Assembly (NCBI RefSeq): GCF_000496735.2
Contig: NZ_AYLO01000040.1
Location: 1 to 64,000 of the forward strand
Source: Methyloglobulus morosus KoM1
Lineage (GTDB): Bacteria; Pseudomonadota; Gammaproteobacteria; Methylococcales; Methylomonadaceae
Direction: 5' to 3'
DNA length: 64,000 nt
Shown here: in pieces, positions 35,353 to 46,396 of the stretch
Numbering within the stretch: position 1 is the first letter of the stretch
Layout of the letters: every line of letters begins with the position of its first letter
Made by a program: the position numbers and the translations under genes
The notes under the pieces: generated by a model
What the model was told of the DNA's origin: nothing
The model's input: the letters and a program-made list of their open reading frames with translations, nothing else
Databases searched by the model: none

Positions 35353-36383
35353 GCTGCAACCTCCAATTCTGGATACCAGTAATCATCAAAGGCTTGCAGT
35401 GATTTAGGAGTGCCAACGCGAATTAGTTGATCGATAACCGCGCAATAATCGCCAGCTTCTACACGCATCATGACATCAAAAAGACGACCGAACTGGGTTT
35501 TGGCTTGTTTGACCAAATTGCGGTAAGCAAGCCCCGCCATCTTTTTTACTGTTTTTATCCGTTCCTGGAATTCTGACAAGAATGCAGTGCAGGGGTATGC
35601 ACCCGCGAGATAAAAAGAGGGGTTGGTCAATATTTCCCAGGGGATAACGCGCTTGCCCTTTTTGAATTCAACTTCCAGGCGTACCCAGGGCGATTCCTTG
35701 TCCTTAAGTTGCTTACCTTTCTCATAAATACGGCAATACTTTACTCCTTGCCTTGCACCGACGTACAAAGTCTTCCCTTTGTTCGTGCCTAAATCATCTA
35801 TTAATTTGGGTTGTGGCGGACGACCGCCGTCATGAAATAAGCCTTGTTCAAGCCAGCTTAACCCTTGCGCTATAGAGACTGTCGTTCCCTCGTAATCGTC
35901 ATGGGCAAGGTCACAGCGTGTGATTGTTGCCCCGTAGGACTCACCCCAATACTTGACGGTCAGCCAATCCTTGACTTGGGCGCAACCAGTGGCGTTAAGG
36001 TCAATCAAGACTGTGCCGTTTTGTTTTTCGCCGCCCCATGCAATAAAGCCGTACTCACCAAGCCGGATTGACCAGTCATAAAACTTGTATGTCCTTTTAA
36101 GCGGGGTTAATCGGATTTCAGGGAGTCCGAAAACCTCAAACAGGATGTGATGGATATATTGGAGCTTTTCGGCACGGGAAGTGCCTTTAAATTCAGGATC
36201 GAATTCATCGAAATCGAACGGGCTTAATTCAAATTTGAAGGTGGCGGTAAACCAATCAACGAATGCTGTTTGGCCTTGGGGGGACTTTACCCTCGTATTA
36301 CAGGACGAGGGTAGGTCGAATGCCGACAAGTCGGCATCCTGAATATCGGCAGGACAACAAGGAGTTTGATTATGAATAGACAT
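35349..36383 (-). CDS. Phage-type replication initiation protein (RstA / Rep_trans-like)
   Basis: 344 residues. Conserved features of the filamentous-phage replication family (as in CTX RstA): FVDWFTATFKF near the start, TITRCDLAHDDYEG, GKTLYVGARQGVKYCRIYEKG and SPWVRLEVEFKKGKRVIPWE. Such proteins nick the double-stranded origin and start rolling-circle replication. An aggtga ribosome binding site precedes the ATG. First gene of the element's operon; the 700-bp region upstream is where its promoter and origin should lie. Confidence 0.85.
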   Translation of the reverse strand: MSIHNQTPCCPADIQDADLSAFDLPSSCNTRVKSPQGQTAFVDWFTATFKFELSPFDFDEFDPEFKGTSRAEKLQYIHHILFEVFGLPEIRLTPLKRTYKFYDWSIRLGEYGFIAWGGEKQNGTVLIDLNATGCAQVKDWLTVKYWGESYGATITRCDLAHDDYEGTTVSIAQGLSWLEQGLFHDGGRPPQPKLIDDLGTNKGKTLYVGARQGVKYCRIYEKGKQLKDKESPWVRLEVEFKKGKRVIPWEILTNPSFYLAGAYPCTAFLSEFQERIKTVKKMAGLAYRNLVKQAKTQFGRLFDVMMRVEAGDYCAVIDQLIRVGTPKSLQAFDDYWYPELEVAA

Positions 36384-37097
36384 GTGTCACCTGCAAGATT
36401 TGCAGGCAGCACGTTATGCGGTGTTCAATTTGTTGCATATCGGCATACCTTTGAGGTTACCGATTATGTCCAGATGATAAATCTGGATGTTTTTCTGACG
36501 CCTGTTGACAGTTACAGCAATATGGAGAGCGCCATATAACGCCTATCGCTATCACGATAGCAGGATTATCATAATCGTTGGTTAATGGAATAAAACAGGA
36601 TGGGATTTTAAGAGTATTTTAAGAAATGTCAAGAACATTGTGCCATATAATAAGTCGCCATCGCTTACGGCTGGTCATCGTTCGCTACGCTCTCTCTTCG
36701 ACCTGCGCCGTAAGCTTTGTTCCCAGATAGCGAAGCCCAGGTTCACTCCGATTCCTTTAGCTTAATAACCGTGGTAGGTTCGGCGGTCTGCCCGACCGCC
36801 AGGGGACGCCGGCGGTGCTAATACCGGAAAGGTCACTAAGGAGTGAACCAACGGGATTGGCTAAAGGCTGTACATTTCTTATGCGCCTTTGGTTACCCGG
36901 CGCCGACGGTCAATCGCTTCGCTCGCACCCCTCGCCGCCAGTAACTATAAGCCTATCACGGTATACTAAACGCCGTAGCCAAACCGTAACCTTCGTATTA
37001 TGTTCATCAAATAAAATCAACGCTTTATGTAACTTTGTATTATTGTGCTAGCAATTGCAAGATGTTGATTTTAAATTAGCTAATAGTTTTTATTCAA
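36384..37097. other. Gene-free structured region of the element, candidate origin
   Basis: About 714 bp without a supportable gene; one 78-codon frame (36815-37051) has no ribosome binding site or recognisable product. Paired arms seen: gcttacgg 36663-36670 with 36708-36715; ggttcactcc 36740-36749 with 36840-36849; hairpin ggcggtc/gaccgcc 36782-36788 and 36794-36800; cctttagc 36754-36761 with 36860-36867. The second and fourth interleave. A small gctatc/gatagc hairpin also lies near 36547. Fits a phage intergenic/origin region or a structured RNA. Confidence 0.5.
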
Positions 37098-37146
37098 GAT
37101 TCATAACCCCGGGGTCGGTGGTTCAAGTCCACCTATCGCCACCAAT
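37098..37146 (+). repeat. attR: displaced 49-bp tRNA 3' end
   Basis: Second copy of the attL repeat. It lacks the tRNA 5' half, so it is not a functional tRNA gene but the original chromosomal 3' end left by integration. Confidence 0.92.
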
Positions 37147-37266
37147 ATAGATCAATAAGTTAACGAAATTCGGGTTTGGTTAACACTGCTTTGGGTCAAC
37201 AAAAAAATCAGACAAAATAGCCGCAAAACGGTATTATGTGATTTTTGATTTTTGAACAGGTTTACC

Positions 37267-37746
37267 ATGCAAATCGCCAATAACACAGCCGTTTCTATCC
37301 ACTATACCCTGACCAATGATGCGGGTGAAGAACTTGACAGTACCGTCGGTGGTGAGCCAATGGTTTATTTGCATGGGAGTGGTAATATCATTTCAGGCCT
37401 GGAGAAAGCATTGCATCACAAAAATGTCGGAGACAAATTGAATGTGCGTGTTGAGGCGGCGGATGCTTATGGTGAATTCAGTGATGATATGATTCAAGTT
37501 GTGTCGCGAGAGATGTTTGATGGCATAGACAAGGTGGAAGTCGGTATGCAATTCCACGCCGCCGTAAATTCAGGTTCGGGCATTATCACGGTCATAAAAA
37601 TAGATGGGGACGAGATTACCGTTGATGGTAATCACCCTATGGCCGGTCAGTCATTAAATTTTGACGTAGAAATTGTGGGTGTAAGGCTTGCCACTAAAGA
37701 AGAATTATCGCATGGGCATATTCATGGTGCTGGATGCCATCATTAA
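37267..37746 (+). CDS. slyD: FKBP-type peptidyl-prolyl isomerase, SlyD-like
   Basis: 159 residues from ATG 37267, with agg six bases upstream; a TTG at 37252 is the longer alternative. FKBP halves flank an inserted chaperone flap (about 70-130): VSIHYTLTNDAGEELDST, YLHGSGNIISGLEKAL, then AADAYGEFSDDMIQVV. The C-terminus is His-rich (GHIHGAGCHH), a short version of the nickel-binding tail of SlyD. Cytoplasmic folding helper, possibly in metalloenzyme assembly. Confidence 0.92.
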   Translation: MQIANNTAVSIHYTLTNDAGEELDSTVGGEPMVYLHGSGNIISGLEKALHHKNVGDKLNVRVEAADAYGEFSDDMIQVVSREMFDGIDKVEVGMQFHAAVNSGSGIITVIKIDGDEITVDGNHPMAGQSLNFDVEIVGVRLATKEELSHGHIHGAGCHH

Positions 37747-37911
37747 TTCAACGACCCAATTAAAGGTATAGTCCTACAATTAAAGTTAATAGGGATAACG
37801 TGTGTATTTTAAGGGTTGAAGGGTGACATTGTATCTTTTTGGGTTTGTCTATAAATTCCAAGAATTCTCGGTTGATATATGGGCAAGCAGGTTCTCACAT
37901 TATTATTCAAG

Positions 37912-37939
37912 TTGCTAAACTTAAATCTGTTGTTATAAT
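37912..37939 (+). promoter_or_regulatory. Promoter of tRNA-Val
   Basis: TTGCTA (37912-37917), 16 bp, TATAAT (37934-37939). Transcription would begin about 20 bases before the tRNA. Confidence 0.6.
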
Positions 37940-37965
37940 GTCGGGTCTGAATATGAGATAGTTTC

Positions 37966-38042
37966 AGGCGCGTAGCTCAGTTGGTTAGAGCACCACCTTG
38001 ACATGGTGGGGGTCGTTGGTTCGAGTCCAATCGCGCCTACCA
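37966..38042 (+). tRNA. tRNA-Val (GAC)
   Basis: 77 nt with encoded CCA. Acceptor AGGCGCG pairs with CGCGCCT, anticodon stem CCACC/GGTGG with loop TTGACAT (anticodon GAC), T arm TTGG/CCAA. A terminator follows. Confidence 0.96.
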
Positions 38043-38053
38043 GATTTTATAAG

Positions 38054-38077
38054 GCACTGCTTCGTCAGTGCTTTTTT
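38054..38077 (+). terminator. Rho-independent terminator
   Basis: Perfect stem gcactg/cagtgc (38054-38059, 38066-38071) and six T residues, directly after tRNA-Val and 40 bp before thrS. Confidence 0.85.
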
Positions 38078-38116
38078 ATTTTAGCGTTAGATTAAATTTA
38101 GAGTTAAGTTAGCCCC

Positions 38117-40024
38117 ATGCCCGTAGTTACCCTCCCAGACGGTTCCAAGCGTGAATTCGATCAAGTCGTAACGGTGCTTGATGTGGCGCGCTCTATCGGT
38201 TCTGGATTGGCTAAAGCGACTTTGGCTGGGAAGCTTGACGGTAAAGTCGTTGATGCCAATGCCGTTATCGACAGCGATGTGTCGCTGCAAATCATTACTG
38301 CAAAAGATGAGGAAGGTGTTGACATTATCCGCCATTCAACGGCGCATCTTCTAGCTTACGCAGTAAAGGAGTTGTTTCCTGGCGCACAAGTGACGATAGG
38401 TCCGGTCATTGAGAACGGGTTTTACTATGATTTCTCTTTTGAGCGACCGTTCACGCCAGAAGACCTTGAGGCAATTGAAAGTAAGATGTTTGAGCTTGCC
38501 CAGAAAGACGAGGCAGTAACTCGCGAGGTTTGGGATCGGGACAAGGCCGTGGCGTTTTTCCACTCCATCGGTGAAAAATACAAGGCTGAAATTATTGCCT
38601 CGATTCCTGCGGGTGATGAGATTGGCTTATACCGTGAAGGTAAGTTTGTCGATTTATGTCGTGGCCCGCACGTACCCAGCACGGGAAAATTGCAAGCCTT
38701 CAAATTGATGAAAATTGCGGGTGCTTATTGGCGCGGCGATTCCAACAACGAGATGTTGCAGCGTATTTATGGTACCGCTTGGGGCGACAAAAAGGACTTG
38801 CAGGCGTATTTGCATCGGTTGGAAGAAGCAGAAAAGCGCGATCACCGTAAGCTAGGCAAAGCGTTAGGCTTGTTTCATGCCCAGGAAGAAGCGCCGGGTA
38901 TGGTGTTCTGGCACGAAAAAGGCTGGGCGATATACCAGCAAGTCGAACAATATATCCGCGAAAAATTGCGGCTGAAAGGTTACGGCGAGGTAAGGACGCC
39001 GCAAATCGTCGATCGCTCGTTGTGGGAAAAATCCGGTCATTGGGATAAGTTCAGTGCAGGCATGTTCACGACCCACTCCGAAAATCGTGATTATGCGATC
39101 AAGCCGATGAATTGCCCTTGCCATGTGCAGATTTACAATCAGGGCTTAAAAAGCTATCGCGACTTGCCCATACGTTTGGCTGAATTCGGATCATGTCATC
39201 GAAATGAACCATCAGGTACGTTGCACGGCCTGATGCGGGTACGGAATTTTGTTCAGGATGACGCTCATATTTTTTGCACGGAAAGCCAAATACAGGACGA
39301 AGTCTCTGATTTTATTGACCTGTTATTTGAAGTATACAAAGATTTTGGTTTTGAAGACGTTATCATCAAGCTGTCTACCCGCCCCGAAAATCGGGTAGGT
39401 GACGATGCCAGTTGGGATAAGGCGGAGAGTGCGCTTGAGTTAGCCTTGAATAATAAAAGCTTGGCCTGGGATTTGCAGCCTGGTGAAGGTGCTTTTTACG
39501 GTCCCAAGATCGAATTTTCCTTGAAAGACTGCATTGGTCGGGTCTGGCAATGCGGTACGATCCAAGTCGATTTTTCCATGCCCGGTCGATTGGGCGCAAC
39601 TTATATTGCCGAAGACAGCTCCAGACAAGTTCCGGTTATGTTGCACCGGGCCATATTGGGTTCGTTGGAGCGCTTTATCGGTATTTTAATTGAGCAACAT
39701 GCGGGTACTTTTCCGCTTTGGCTGTCGCCTATCCAGGTCGTCGTGCTGAGCATTACCGATCGACAGGCGGAATATGCCGAAAAAGTGGCACTTGATTTGG
39801 AAAAACAAGGCTTTAGGACAAAAATTGACTTGAGAAATGAGAAGATCGGGTTTAAAATCCGCGAGCATTCCATGCAGCGTATTCCTTATCTTGTCATCAT
39901 TGGAGATAAAGAGCTTGAAAATCAAGCCATAACGGTACGCTCGCAGAAAGGTGAAGATTTAGGTAGTCTGGCAATCAAGGACTTTACTCAACGATTAAGT
40001 CGAGAGATTGAAGACAAAACATAA
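38117..40024 (+). CDS. thrS: Threonyl-tRNA synthetase
   Basis: 635 residues, full length. TGS domain 1-62, editing domain with HSTAH (zinc-binding HXXXH) and HXXXC-type partner later, class II catalytic core with zinc residue in [10 protein letters not shown], motif 2 [11 protein letters not shown], motif 3 [12 protein letters not shown], and C-terminal anticodon-binding domain. No strong ribosome binding site. First gene of the conserved thrS-infC-rpmI-rplT-pheST-ihfA series. Confidence 0.98.
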   Translation: MPVVTLPDGSKREFDQVVTVLDVARSIGSGLAKATLAGKLDGKVVDANAVIDSDVSLQIITAKDEEGVDIIRHSTAHLLAYAVKELFPGAQVTIGPVIENGFYYDFSFERPFTPEDLEAIESKMFELAQKDEAVTREVWDRDKAVAFFHSIGEKYKAEIIASIPAGDEIGLYREGKFVDLCRGPHVPSTGKLQAFKLMKIAGAYWRGDSNNEMLQRIYGTAWGDKKDLQAYLHRLEEAEKRDHRKLGKALGLFHAQEEAPGMVFWHEKGWAIYQQVEQYIREKLRLKGYGEVRTPQIVDRSLWEKSGHWDKFSAGMFTTHSENRDYAIKPMNCPCHVQIYNQGLKSYRDLPIRLAEFGSCHRNEPSGTLHGLMRVRNFVQDDAHIFCTESQIQDEVSDFIDLLFEVYKDFGFEDVIIKLSTRPENRVGDDASWDKAESALELALNNKSLAWDLQPGEGAFYGPKIEFSLKDCIGRVWQCGTIQVDFSMPGRLGATYIAEDSSRQVPVMLHRAILGSLERFIGILIEQHAGTFPLWLSPIQVVVLSITDRQAEYAEKVALDLEKQGFRTKIDLRNEKIGFKIREHSMQRIPYLVIIGDKELENQAITVRSQKGEDLGSLAIKDFTQRLSREIEDKT

Positions 40025-40047
40025 TGTTGTGTTCGGAGGATTGAAAT

Positions 40048-40572
40048 ATCGCTGCTAAAAAAGATGAAACGCGCCTGAACGATGAAATCACCGCCAGAAA
40101 GGTGAGGGTCACAGGTGCTGATGGTGAGGCTTTGGGTATCATGCCGATAGATCAAGCGAGGCAAATAGCGTATGCAGCCGACCTTGACCTAGTCGAAATA
40201 TCGCCAAATGCGGATCCTCCCGTCTGTAAAGTGATGAATTATGGCAAATACCAGTTTGCGTTAAACAAAAAGCTGCAAGAAGCCAAAAAGAAACAGAAAC
40301 AGATTCAAGTCAAAGAAATTAAGTTCCGGCCCGGGACTGATGAAGGCGATTACCAGATTAAATTACGGAGCCTGACCAAATTCCTAAATGACGGCGACAA
40401 GACCAAGATAACCTTACGTTATCGTGGTAGGGAAATGGCGCACCGTGAACTGGGCATGGATGTGCTTAAGCGTATTGAAAAAGATTTGGAAGAATTGGCC
40501 ATCGTCGAGCAGTTTCCAAAAATGGAAGGCAGGCAGATGGTCATGGTCATGGCACCCAAGAAGAAAAAATAG
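40048..40572 (+). CDS. infC: Translation initiation factor IF-3 with AUC start
   Basis: 174 residues. No ATG, GTG or TTG opens the gene; an in-frame TGA lies two codons upstream, and the codon after ggagga (40035-40040) plus seven bases is ATC (40048). The protein then reads [20 protein letters not shown], as expected for IF-3. Rare start codons in infC (AUU in E. coli) let IF-3 repress its own translation, so the AUC start should act the same way. Full N- and C-domains follow, ending [11 protein letters not shown]. Confidence 0.95.
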   Translation: MAAKKDETRLNDEITARKVRVTGADGEALGIMPIDQARQIAYAADLDLVEISPNADPPVCKVMNYGKYQFALNKKLQEAKKKQKQIQVKEIKFRPGTDEGDYQIKLRSLTKFLNDGDKTKITLRYRGREMAHRELGMDVLKRIEKDLEELAIVEQFPKMEGRQMVMVMAPKKKK

Positions 40573-40790
40573 TAAACGGTATGTTTTTGGAAGTGCGGCC
40601 AATCACGGGTTCGTGCTTCAGCAAAATCAGCTTCAGTAAGGCGTTTTCCTTAAATCGAAGCGATACGGTAACCACGGATAGGTTGCCCAAACAGCTGGCA
40701 GTAAGCTGTCATTGATTCTCCAGGGCCATGCATTTTGCCTTGTTGGGTTTAATCTCAAGGATTTTATTTAATTTTTCGGAGTAAAAACAA
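40573..40790 (+). promoter_or_regulatory. infC-rpmI intergenic leader
   Basis: 218 bp without a gene. A stem acagct/agctgt (40691-40696, 40704-40709) and several pairing segments lie before the cggagta ribosome binding site of rpmI. In other bacteria L20 represses rpmI-rplT through structures here or in infC; a similar leader is plausible but not shown. Confidence 0.4.
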
Positions 40791-40988
40791 ATGCCAAAAA
40801 TAAAGACTAACCGGGGCGCTGCCAAGCGTTTCAGGCGGACAGGTAACGGCGGTTTCAAGTGTGGCCAATCACACAAGCGCCATATCCTGACCAAGAAGAC
40901 CACAAAAAGAAAGCGCCAGTTACGCAAACCGGCTGCTGTCCATGCCTCTGATGTACGCATGGTCGCCCGTATGATGCCTTATAGTTAA
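40791..40988 (+). CDS. rpmI: Ribosomal protein bL35
   Basis: 65 residues, the normal length, beginning [20 protein letters not shown] and highly basic. Small structural protein of the 50S subunit. rplT follows 14 bp later in the same transcript. Confidence 0.98.
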   Translation: MPKIKTNRGAAKRFRRTGNGGFKCGQSHKRHILTKKTTKRKRQLRKPAAVHASDVRMVARMMPYS

Positions 40989-41002
40989 CCTGGAGAAGCA
41001 AA

Positions 41003-41368
41003 ATGGCTAGAGTTAAAAGAGGCGTTACCGCAAGGGCAAGACACAAGAAAATTCTAAAGCAAGCTAAAGGTTATTACGGTGCACGCAGCCGCGTTTACCG
41101 AGTCGCCAAACAAGCCGTCATTAAGGCGGGTCAGTATGCGTACCGTGACCGCAAACAGAGAAAACGCCAATTCCGACGCTTATGGATAGTTAGGATTAAT
41201 GCGGCATCGCGCATCTATGGCATCTCCTATAGCCGGTTAATCAATGGGTTGACCAAGGCAAATGTAGCGATAGACCGTAAGGTTCTGGCGGACATCGCCG
41301 TTCGTGATATCGAAGCCTTTGGCGAAATCGCAAAAATTGCGAAAGCCAACCAAAGTCCGGTTTCATAA
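41003..41368 (+). CDS. rplT: Ribosomal protein bL20
   Basis: 121 residues: [34 protein letters not shown] and [12 protein letters not shown]. Needed early in 50S assembly and, in other bacteria, the translational repressor of its operon. A tggag ribosome binding site precedes it. Confidence 0.98.
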   Translation: MARVKRGVTARARHKKILKQAKGYYGARSRVYRVAKQAVIKAGQYAYRDRKQRKRQFRRLWIVRINAASRIYGISYSRLINGLTKANVAIDRKVLADIAVRDIEAFGEIAKIAKANQSPVS

Positions 41369-41381
41369 GCCGTAGATATAA

Positions 41382-42509
<1,128 letters not shown>

Positions 42510-42536
42510 GCCTAATGCCCAAGGAAAATTTAACTC

Positions 42537-44912
42537 ATGCAAATTAGTGAAGCTTGGTTAAGGGAATACGTCAATCCAGCCATTTCGACTGAGGAACTGG
42601 TCGCACAATTGACGATGGCAGGGTTGGAAGTTGATTCAGTTATGCCCGCTGGGGCACTATTCAGTCGTGTAGTCATTGGTGAAGTGCTGACTACTGAAAA
42701 ACATCCTGATGCGGACAAGCTAAAAGTTTGCTTGGTTAACATGGGCGGAAACGAACCGTTGCAAATTGTCTGTGGTGCCAGTAATGTCAGGCCAGGATTG
42801 AAAGTCCCGGTGGCTTTGGTCGGAGCAGTATTGCCTGGTGATTTTAAGATAAAGCAATCCAAGCTGCGCGGCGTGGAATCGGCGGGAATGCTTTGTTCGG
42901 AAAAGGAATTGGGGATTGCAGCCGATGCCAGCGGATTAATGGAGTTGTTGCACGATGCGCCAGTAGGTACGGATATTCGCGAATACCTAAGCCTTAATGA
43001 TTCAATTATCGAAATCGATTTGACCCCTAATCGCGCCGATTGCTTGAGCGTTGAAGGCATCGCCAGGGAAGTGGCATTGCTGAATGGTATGGACTGGACG
43101 GCAACTCCAGTTAAAGAAGCTAAAATCAATCATCAAGATAGCCTGCCTATCGTCATCGAAGAAAAGTCCGCTTGCCCCCGTTATCTGGGACGGCTGATCA
43201 AAGGAGTTAACCCCAAAGCGGAGACGCCTTCCTGGATGCAGGAACGCCTGCGCCGCGTCGGGATCAGGAGCCTGGGCGCGGTCGTGGATGTCACGAACTA
43301 TGTATTGATGGAACTGGGCCAGCCTTTACATGCCTTTGATGCGGACAAGCTGGTCGGCGGCATTACGGTACGGATGGCAAGGAACGGCGAGGCGCTGGCT
43401 TTGCTGAACGGGCAAACGATAACATTGGATAACGAAGCATTGCTTATCGCCGATGAGAAACAATCGTTAGCGCTGGCCGGCGTAATGGGTGGCAGTGACA
43501 GTGCGGTAAACGATTCTACGCAAAATATATTCCTAGAGTGTGCTTTTTTTGCGCCACGCGCTATTGCCGGCAAAGCCAGGCGATTTGGTTTGCACACGGA
43601 TTCATCGCATCGTTTTGAACGAGGTGTAGACGCAACATTGCAACATCGGGCAATCGAACGGGCGACCCAGTTGATTATCGAAATAGCGGGCGGTAGTGTC
43701 GGGCCGATTAGCGAAGTTAAAGACGACGCGATATTGCCCCAACGCCCGGCAATTTTGCTAAGGCGGCAACGCATAGTCAAAATGCTCGGCATAACTTTGC
43801 CCGATGATCAAGTGCAGCGTATTTTAGTCCGTCTCGGTATGTGTATTGACCAACATCCAGAAGGCTGGCTTATTACCCCGCCCGGTTTCCGTTTTGATAT
43901 GGCCATCGAAGCGGATCTCATTGAAGAACTGGCAAGAGTCCACGGTTATAACAATATTCCCAACAATAGCCTGTTGATGCGTGCGGAACTGGGCAAAGCG
44001 ACTGAAACCGTTTTGGACATCGATCGAGTTAAAGACCTCTTGGTAGACCGGGGCTATCAGGAAGCCATCACCTACAGTTTTGTTGACGAAGATATTCAAC
44101 AAGCTGTTGTTCCCGAAGATGGGCTGATTAAAATAACTAACCCGATATCATCCGACTTGTCGGTCATGCGTAGTACCTTATGGTGCGGGTTGCTGAAAGC
44201 GGCACTGCATAACCTCAACCGTCAACAAAACCGGTTGCGCTTGTTTGAAACCGGATTGCGGTTTTTAAATGTTAGCGGGCAAATACAACAGCAAAAAATG
44301 TTGTCGGGCTTGATATTAGGCAGTTATTATCCAGGACAATGGGGGGAGAGGCCTCGAAAAGTCGATTTTTTTGATCTAAAGGCAGATGTGCAAGCCTTGT
44401 TTTCTCTGGCTGGTCGCCCTGTCCAATATGTTCCGGCCAAGCATTCTGCCTTACATCCAGGTCAATCTGCCCAAATTTTGTCCCAAGCGGGTGAAAAAAT
44501 AGGTATCCTGGGCATGTTGCACCCCAGCCTTGAGAAGCAGCTTGGTTTTGAAACACAGGTGTTTTTATTTGAGCTTAGTCAGGATTTATTGCTTAACAAA
44601 ACGGTTTCCCGATTTAAATCCTTATCAAAATACCCGTCAGTGAGTCGGGACTTGGCCCTGATCGTCAAAGATACTGTCTCAGCCGACGACATTATTGCCG
44701 CCATAAAGGGCAGCAATGAAACTACGATCCAAGATATCGTGCTGTTTGACCTGTACCGTGGGAAAGGGATAGAAGAAAATCATAAAAGCGTCGCGGTCAG
44801 CATAACAGTGCAAAATTTTTCACAAACGCTTACAGATGTTGAAATAGATGCTATATTTAACAATATATTACAAAAACTGGCCAAGACGATTGGTGCAAAA
44901 CTGAGGGATTGA
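42537..44912 (+). CDS. pheT: Phenylalanyl-tRNA synthetase beta subunit
   Basis: 791 residues, full length. EMAP-like tRNA-binding domain near 40-150 ([13 protein letters not shown]), B3/B4 editing domain ([20 protein letters not shown]), B5 domain, and C-terminal ferredoxin-fold anticodon domain ([17 protein letters not shown]). Forms the alpha2-beta2 enzyme with PheS. ihfA begins 4 bp after its stop. Confidence 0.97.
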   Translation: MQISEAWLREYVNPAISTEELVAQLTMAGLEVDSVMPAGALFSRVVIGEVLTTEKHPDADKLKVCLVNMGGNEPLQIVCGASNVRPGLKVPVALVGAVLPGDFKIKQSKLRGVESAGMLCSEKELGIAADASGLMELLHDAPVGTDIREYLSLNDSIIEIDLTPNRADCLSVEGIAREVALLNGMDWTATPVKEAKINHQDSLPIVIEEKSACPRYLGRLIKGVNPKAETPSWMQERLRRVGIRSLGAVVDVTNYVLMELGQPLHAFDADKLVGGITVRMARNGEALALLNGQTITLDNEALLIADEKQSLALAGVMGGSDSAVNDSTQNIFLECAFFAPRAIAGKARRFGLHTDSSHRFERGVDATLQHRAIERATQLIIEIAGGSVGPISEVKDDAILPQRPAILLRRQRIVKMLGITLPDDQVQRILVRLGMCIDQHPEGWLITPPGFRFDMAIEADLIEELARVHGYNNIPNNSLLMRAELGKATETVLDIDRVKDLLVDRGYQEAITYSFVDEDIQQAVVPEDGLIKITNPISSDLSVMRSTLWCGLLKAALHNLNRQQNRLRLFETGLRFLNVSGQIQQQKMLSGLILGSYYPGQWGERPRKVDFFDLKADVQALFSLAGRPVQYVPAKHSALHPGQSAQILSQAGEKIGILGMLHPSLEKQLGFETQVFLFELSQDLLLNKTVSRFKSLSKYPSVSRDLALIVKDTVSADDIIAAIKGSNETTIQDIVLFDLYRGKGIEENHKSVAVSITVQNFSQTLTDVEIDAIFNNILQKLAKTIGAKLRD

Positions 44913-44916
44913 TTAC

Positions 44917-45216
44917 ATGGCATTGACAAAAGCTGATTTTGCGGAAAGGCTATACGAAGAACTGGGACTAAACAAGCGTGAAGCCAAAGAAATGGTGGAA
45001 TTGTTTTTTGAAGAAATTAAGGGGTCTTTGGCGCATGGCGAACAAGTCAAGCTGTCAGGTTTCGGCAAGTTTGAACTGCGCGACAAAAACAGCCGTCCAG
45101 GTCGGAATCCTAAAACAGGGGAAGAAATACCCATTACTGCCCGTCGTGTGGTAACATTCCGGTCAGGTCAAAAACTAAAAGCCCGAGTAGAAACGTATGC
45201 TGGAACCAAGCAATAA
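44917..45216 (+). CDS. ihfA: Integration host factor alpha subunit
   Basis: 99 residues, normal length. [34 protein letters not shown], and [20 protein letters not shown] with the DNA-bending proline. Its last 20 bp overlap the MerR-type gene. Confidence 0.97.
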   Translation: MALTKADFAERLYEELGLNKREAKEMVELFFEEIKGSLAHGEQVKLSGFGKFELRDKNSRPGRNPKTGEEIPITARRVVTFRSGQKLKARVETYAGTKQ

Positions 45217-45550
45217 TAACGAACTGCCCGTCATCCCCGCAAAACGCTATTTTACCATCGGTGAAGTCAGCGAACTTTGTGCCGTCAAGCCGCACGTCCT
45301 GCGCTACTGGGAGCAGGAATTTACTGAACTAAGTCCAGTAAAACGGCGGGGCAACCGCCGCTACTACCAACGTCATGATGTCTTGATGATACGGCAGATT
45401 CGGGCTTTATTGTATGAACAAGGTTATACCATCGGCGGTGCCAGGGCGCATTTGAGCAGCGACAATGCCAAGGAAGATTCCATCCGTACCAAACAACTTA
45501 TCCACCAAATGATTGGTGAACTGGAAGACATCTTGGAATTATTGAAATAA
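45197..45550 (+). CDS. MerR-family regulator downstream of ihfA
   Basis: 117 residues. A winged helix begins near residue 18 ([25 protein letters not shown]) with wing [10 protein letters not shown], then a dimerisation helix. It lacks the effector domain of metal-sensing MerR proteins. Conserved next to ihfA in many gammaproteobacteria, target unknown. Starts within ihfA. Confidence 0.9.
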   Translation: MLEPSNNNELPVIPAKRYFTIGEVSELCAVKPHVLRYWEQEFTELSPVKRRGNRRYYQRHDVLMIRQIRALLYEQGYTIGGARAHLSSDNAKEDSIRTKQLIHQMIGELEDILELLK

Positions 45551-45564
45551 AATCCGTTATTAGT

Positions 45565-45592
45565 GGGTGGGGAAATTTTCATTTCCCAGCCC
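45565..45592 (+). terminator. Terminator-like hairpin of the ihfA-merR transcript
   Basis: Stem 45565-45576 / 45581-45592 has one mismatch and one G-U pair and a four-base loop. It lacks a long T-run; a weak or bidirectional terminator is possible. Confidence 0.45.
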
Positions 45593-45652
45593 AATTATCT
45601 TTGAAGATTGCGTCAGCAATCGCATTCACAAAGCATTTTGATTAAAAACTGT

Positions 45653-45729
<77 letters not shown>

Positions 45730-45814
45730 ATTTAATCGATTAGCTAAAATTTACGTATCAATTAAAAATGGCTATAAACGTATTGCTACGGGATAACCTT
45801 TGTAAAAAACAGGC

Positions 45815-45840
45815 ATAAAAAAGCCGCATGGTTAGCGGCC
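45815..45840 (-). terminator. Terminator of the leftward tRNA-Leu transcript
   Basis: Read leftward, a gccgc/gcggc stem (45823-45827, 45835-45839) is followed by six T residues (A-run 45817-45822 on the plus strand). It lies about 150 bp after tRNA-Leu. Confidence 0.75.
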
Positions 45841-45993
45841 TTGATCAGGTTATTTGTTTGCTGGGCTACGGAATTTATTCTTGGATCAATCATTCATGTC
45901 GATAGGGCGGAGATCGCTTCTTTCGGTGCTATAAACTTCAACATCACGCTGATACCCATATTCTGGCAGGCCACGCCTCTATAATATATGTAA

Positions 45994-46080
45994 TGGTGCC
46001 GAGAAAAGGACTTGAACCTTCACGAGCTTTCGCCCACTAGCACCTGAAGCTAGCGTGTCTACCAATTTCACCACCTCGGC
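45994..46080 (-). tRNA. tRNA-Leu (CAG)
   Basis: 87 nt class II tRNA with encoded CCA. Acceptor GCCGAGG pairs with TCTCGGC, anticodon stem CTAGC/GCTAG with loop TTCAGGT (anticodon CAG), and a long variable arm (GGGCGAAAGCTC region). Confidence 0.95.
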
Positions 46081-46108
46081 AAAGGCGCAGAATGCAAAGC
46101 GAGGGCGA

Positions 46109-46137
46109 AATATACTCGTCACACCTGATTTTGTCAA
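46109..46137 (-). promoter_or_regulatory. Sigma70 promoter of tRNA-Leu
   Basis: On the minus strand TTGACA (46137-46132), exactly 17 bp, TATATT (46114-46109), ending about 29 bases before the tRNA 5' end. Confidence 0.82.
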
Positions 46138-46396
46138 TCGGCTGAATAAGCGTCTTCAAATTTTGCTGTTTGCCTAGCTGTTATCCTTAATAGCTAACCT
46201 AATTTAACACTCTGTCAAAAACTGATGTATATTGTAGAGATGAGATGTCCTTTGCAAAAAATTAGTCGACTATACACGACCTAACTGTTACTTTGAGCAA
46301 AGCAGATTTACACCCTCCTAATTTATTGCTGTCTTTAATCCGCATGCAGTTATTGTTTAGTACAGTTGGCCTGAAGACTCCAAGTTTGGTAACTAA
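46138..46396. other. Upstream region of rnr
   Basis: AT-rich, no gene seen. It must hold the rightward rnr promoter; no clear consensus pair was found. Confidence 0.4.

Larger units (their letters stand above)
33882..37146. mobile_element. 3.2-kb tRNA-integrated element with phage-type replication protein
   Basis: The element is bounded by a perfect 49-bp direct repeat of the tRNA 3' end (33882-33930 and 37098-37146), giving a unit of 3,216 bp. It carries a single leftward operon: rep (36383-35349), a 47-codon gene, an excisionase-like gene and the integrase next to the intact tRNA. About 700 bp on the right are gene-free and strongly structured, a candidate origin. No coat, adsorption or Zot-like assembly gene is present, so it resembles a satellite of a filamentous phage or a minimal integrative plasmid. 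Confidence 0.88.

Noticed and set aside
36740-36849. Integron attC site
   Set aside because: The paired arms recall one, but the R'/R'' core bases and a gene cassette are missing.
36815-37051. 78-codon open frame in the integrative element
   Set aside because: Overlaps paired arms, has no ribosome binding site and an Arg/Ser-rich sequence without domain character.
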